From Arenicella chitinivorans (GTDB taxonomy: Bacteria > Pseudomonadota > Gammaproteobacteria > Arenicellales > Arenicellaceae), in assembly GCF_014651515.1 (NCBI RefSeq), contig NZ_BMXA01000006.1, positions 1 to 64,000 of the forward strand: a DNA stretch of 64,000 nucleotides. The letters are read 5' to 3'. Every line of letters starts with the position of its first letter. Position 1 is the stretch's first letter. The position numbers were made by a program, and so were the translations under genes. A model generated the notes under the pieces. That model was not told the origin of the DNA. It was given only the letters and a program-made list of their open reading frames with translations, and searched no databases. This document shows, piece by piece, positions 62,811-64,000 of the stretch.

Positions 62811-64000
62811 TCAGGTACGACTGGCTTTGAGTTTGAGTCGGTAGGCATGCAGCAGTGGTTCGGTATAGCCGTTGGGCTGCTCAGCGCCTTTCAACACCAA
62901 GTCCAAGGCCGCCTGAAAAGCGATACTGGTGTCAAAATCCGGTGCCATAGGTCGGTACTGTGGATCGCCCTCGTTTTGCTCGTCAACCACCGCCGCCATG
63001 CGCTTAAAGGTCGCTCGTACTTGTGCTTCATCGGTCACACCATGTACCAACCAATTCGCCATATGTTGACTTGAGATACGCAACGTTGCCCGGTCTTCCA
63101 TCAGTCCGACGTTATCGATGTCTGGAACCTTAGAACAACCAACACCTTGATCGATCCAACGAACCACATAACCCAAGATACCTTGTGCATTGTTGTCTAG
63201 CTCTTGTTGAATCTGATTGGCGGTCCAGCTGCCCGGGTCTGAACTGAGGGGTACGGTCAAGATGTCGTCCAGCGCAGCACGTGGACGAGTTTTTAGTTGT
63301 GCCTGCACATCAAACACCGAGACTTGATGGTAGTGAATGGAGTGCAGTGTCGCCCCATTTGGCGATGGCACCCAGGCAGTATTTGCACCGGATTTAGGAT
63401 GGCTGATTTTGCTCTTCAACATCGCGGCCATTTCATCCGGCATAGCCCACATACCCTTTCCAATTTGGGCTTTACCAGGCAAACCACACTCGAGTCCGAC
63501 ATCCACATTCCAGTCTTCGTAAGCGGCAATCCACGGCTGTTGCTTGATCTCGGCCTTGGTCGCCATGATACCCAGCAACATACTTGTGTGGATTTCATCG
63601 CCGGTACGATCCAAGAAGCCAGTATTGATGAACACAACTCGGTCTTTAACCTGACGGATACACTCCTTCAGGTTCACCGTAGTACGACGTTCTTCGTCCA
63701 TCACTCCAATCTTGATAGTGTGTCGAGCTAAACCAAGCTCGTCTTCGACGCGATTAAACAGTGTATTCGCAAATGCGACTTCTTCAGGACCATGCATTTT
63801 TGGCTTCACAATGTACACACTCCCGGTACGTGAATTCCGCACTGTCCCGTTTTGCAGCAAGTCATGCTTAGCGATCAGCACACTGATCATGGCGTCCATA
63901 ATGCCTTCCTGAATTTGATCACCCTGGGCGTCCAGAATCGCCGGATTTGACATCAGGTGACCAACATTACGGCAGAATAACAAGCTACGTCCTGGCAGGC
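62811..64000 (-). CDS. glcB: Malate synthase G, C-terminal part (runs off the window)
   Basis: The last 396 or so residues of a protein of about 725 are seen. The frame is open to the end of the window, beginning [15 protein letters not shown]. It condenses glyoxylate with acetyl-CoA to malate. [53 protein letters not shown] and [18 protein letters not shown] are strongly typical of the monomeric G form. No start is visible here. It is alone on its strand before mrp, 99 bp apart. Confidence 0.96.
   Translation of the reverse strand, partial: LPGRSLLFCRNVGHLMSNPAILDAQGDQIQEGIMDAMISVLIAKHDLLQNGTVRNSRTGSVYIVKPKMHGPEEVAFANTLFNRVEDELGLARHTIKIGVMDEERRTTVNLKECIRQVKDRVVFINTGFLDRTGDEIHTSMLLGIMATKAEIKQQPWIAAYEDWNVDVGLECGLPGKAQIGKGMWAMPDEMAAMLKSKISHPKSGANTAWVPSPNGATLHSIHYHQVSVFDVQAQLKTRPRAALDDILTVPLSSDPGSWTANQIQQELDNNAQGILGYVVRWIDQGVGCSKVPDIDNVGLMEDRATLRISSQHMANWLVHGVTDEAQVRATFKRMAAVVDEQNEGDPQYRPMAPDFDTSIAFQAALDLVLKGAEQPNGYTEPLLHAYRLKLKASRT

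Noticed and set aside
1-64000. CRISPR arrays, rRNA operons, intact IS elements
   Set aside because: No regularly spaced repeat series, no rRNA-like sequence and no transposase frame other than the tyrosine recombinase were seen.

Overview
The window looks like chromosomal DNA of a free-living, probably marine, Gammaproteobacterium. The evidence is the gene order rpmF-plsX-fabD-fabG-acpP-fabF-pabC-mltG-tmk-holB-pilZ-tatD, a FabY-type fatty-acid initiation synthase as in Pseudomonas, OxyR, HtpX, NhaA, a TRAP transporter, a Wzm/Wzt O-antigen locus and malate synthase G. Nothing visible fixes the genus. No rRNA, tRNA, CRISPR array or intact insertion sequence was found.

Layout. 1-2229: AT-rich edge of a mobile island, with a truncated gene remnant, a tyrosine recombinase and about 680 bp of apparently non-coding DNA carrying short repeats. 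2230-12991, minus strand: the fatty-acid, cell-wall and replication cluster, read from acpH and rpmF down to tatD. It has no fabH. 13033-15952, plus: a small lipoprotein, TrhO and two paralogous secreted four-cysteine coiled-coil proteins of unknown function. 16052-18572, minus: a GNAT acetyltransferase and FabY, which probably supplies the missing FabH step. 18740-21803, plus: a GlxA-type regulator, a LolA-like periplasmic protein and an outer-membrane barrel. 21811-24999, minus: NhaA, OxyR, HtpX. 25122-34549, plus: two TerB-like proteins, a DctPQM TRAP transporter with an alpha/beta hydrolase, Mfd and a YgjP-like metalloprotease. 34570-36232: a YheT-like hydrolase and a CsiV-like protein.

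36247-50905, minus, is a 13-gene O-polysaccharide cluster. In transcription order it holds a winged-helix regulator, RmlB, RmlA, Wzm, Wzt, a methyltransferase with a coiled-coil tail, four GT2 glycosyltransferases, an atypical SDR, a WbpL/WecA-like initiating transferase and a WbpM-like 4,6-dehydratase. This fits assembly on undecaprenyl phosphate, capping by methylation and ABC export. Divergent from it, at 51071-55164, is a tight three-gene cassette: an OlsB-like acyl/acetyltransferase, an 819-residue PHP-GT4 fusion and a histidine phosphatase. I regard this cassette as the best candidate here for an undescribed pathway, possibly for a glycolipid.

55374-64000: NDH-2 behind a hairpin-rich leader, a rhodanese divergent from FtrA, a molybdopterin oxidoreductase, AroC, Mrp and the 3' part of malate synthase G, which runs off the window. 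Functional calls rest on motifs and remembered family features. No database search was possible.
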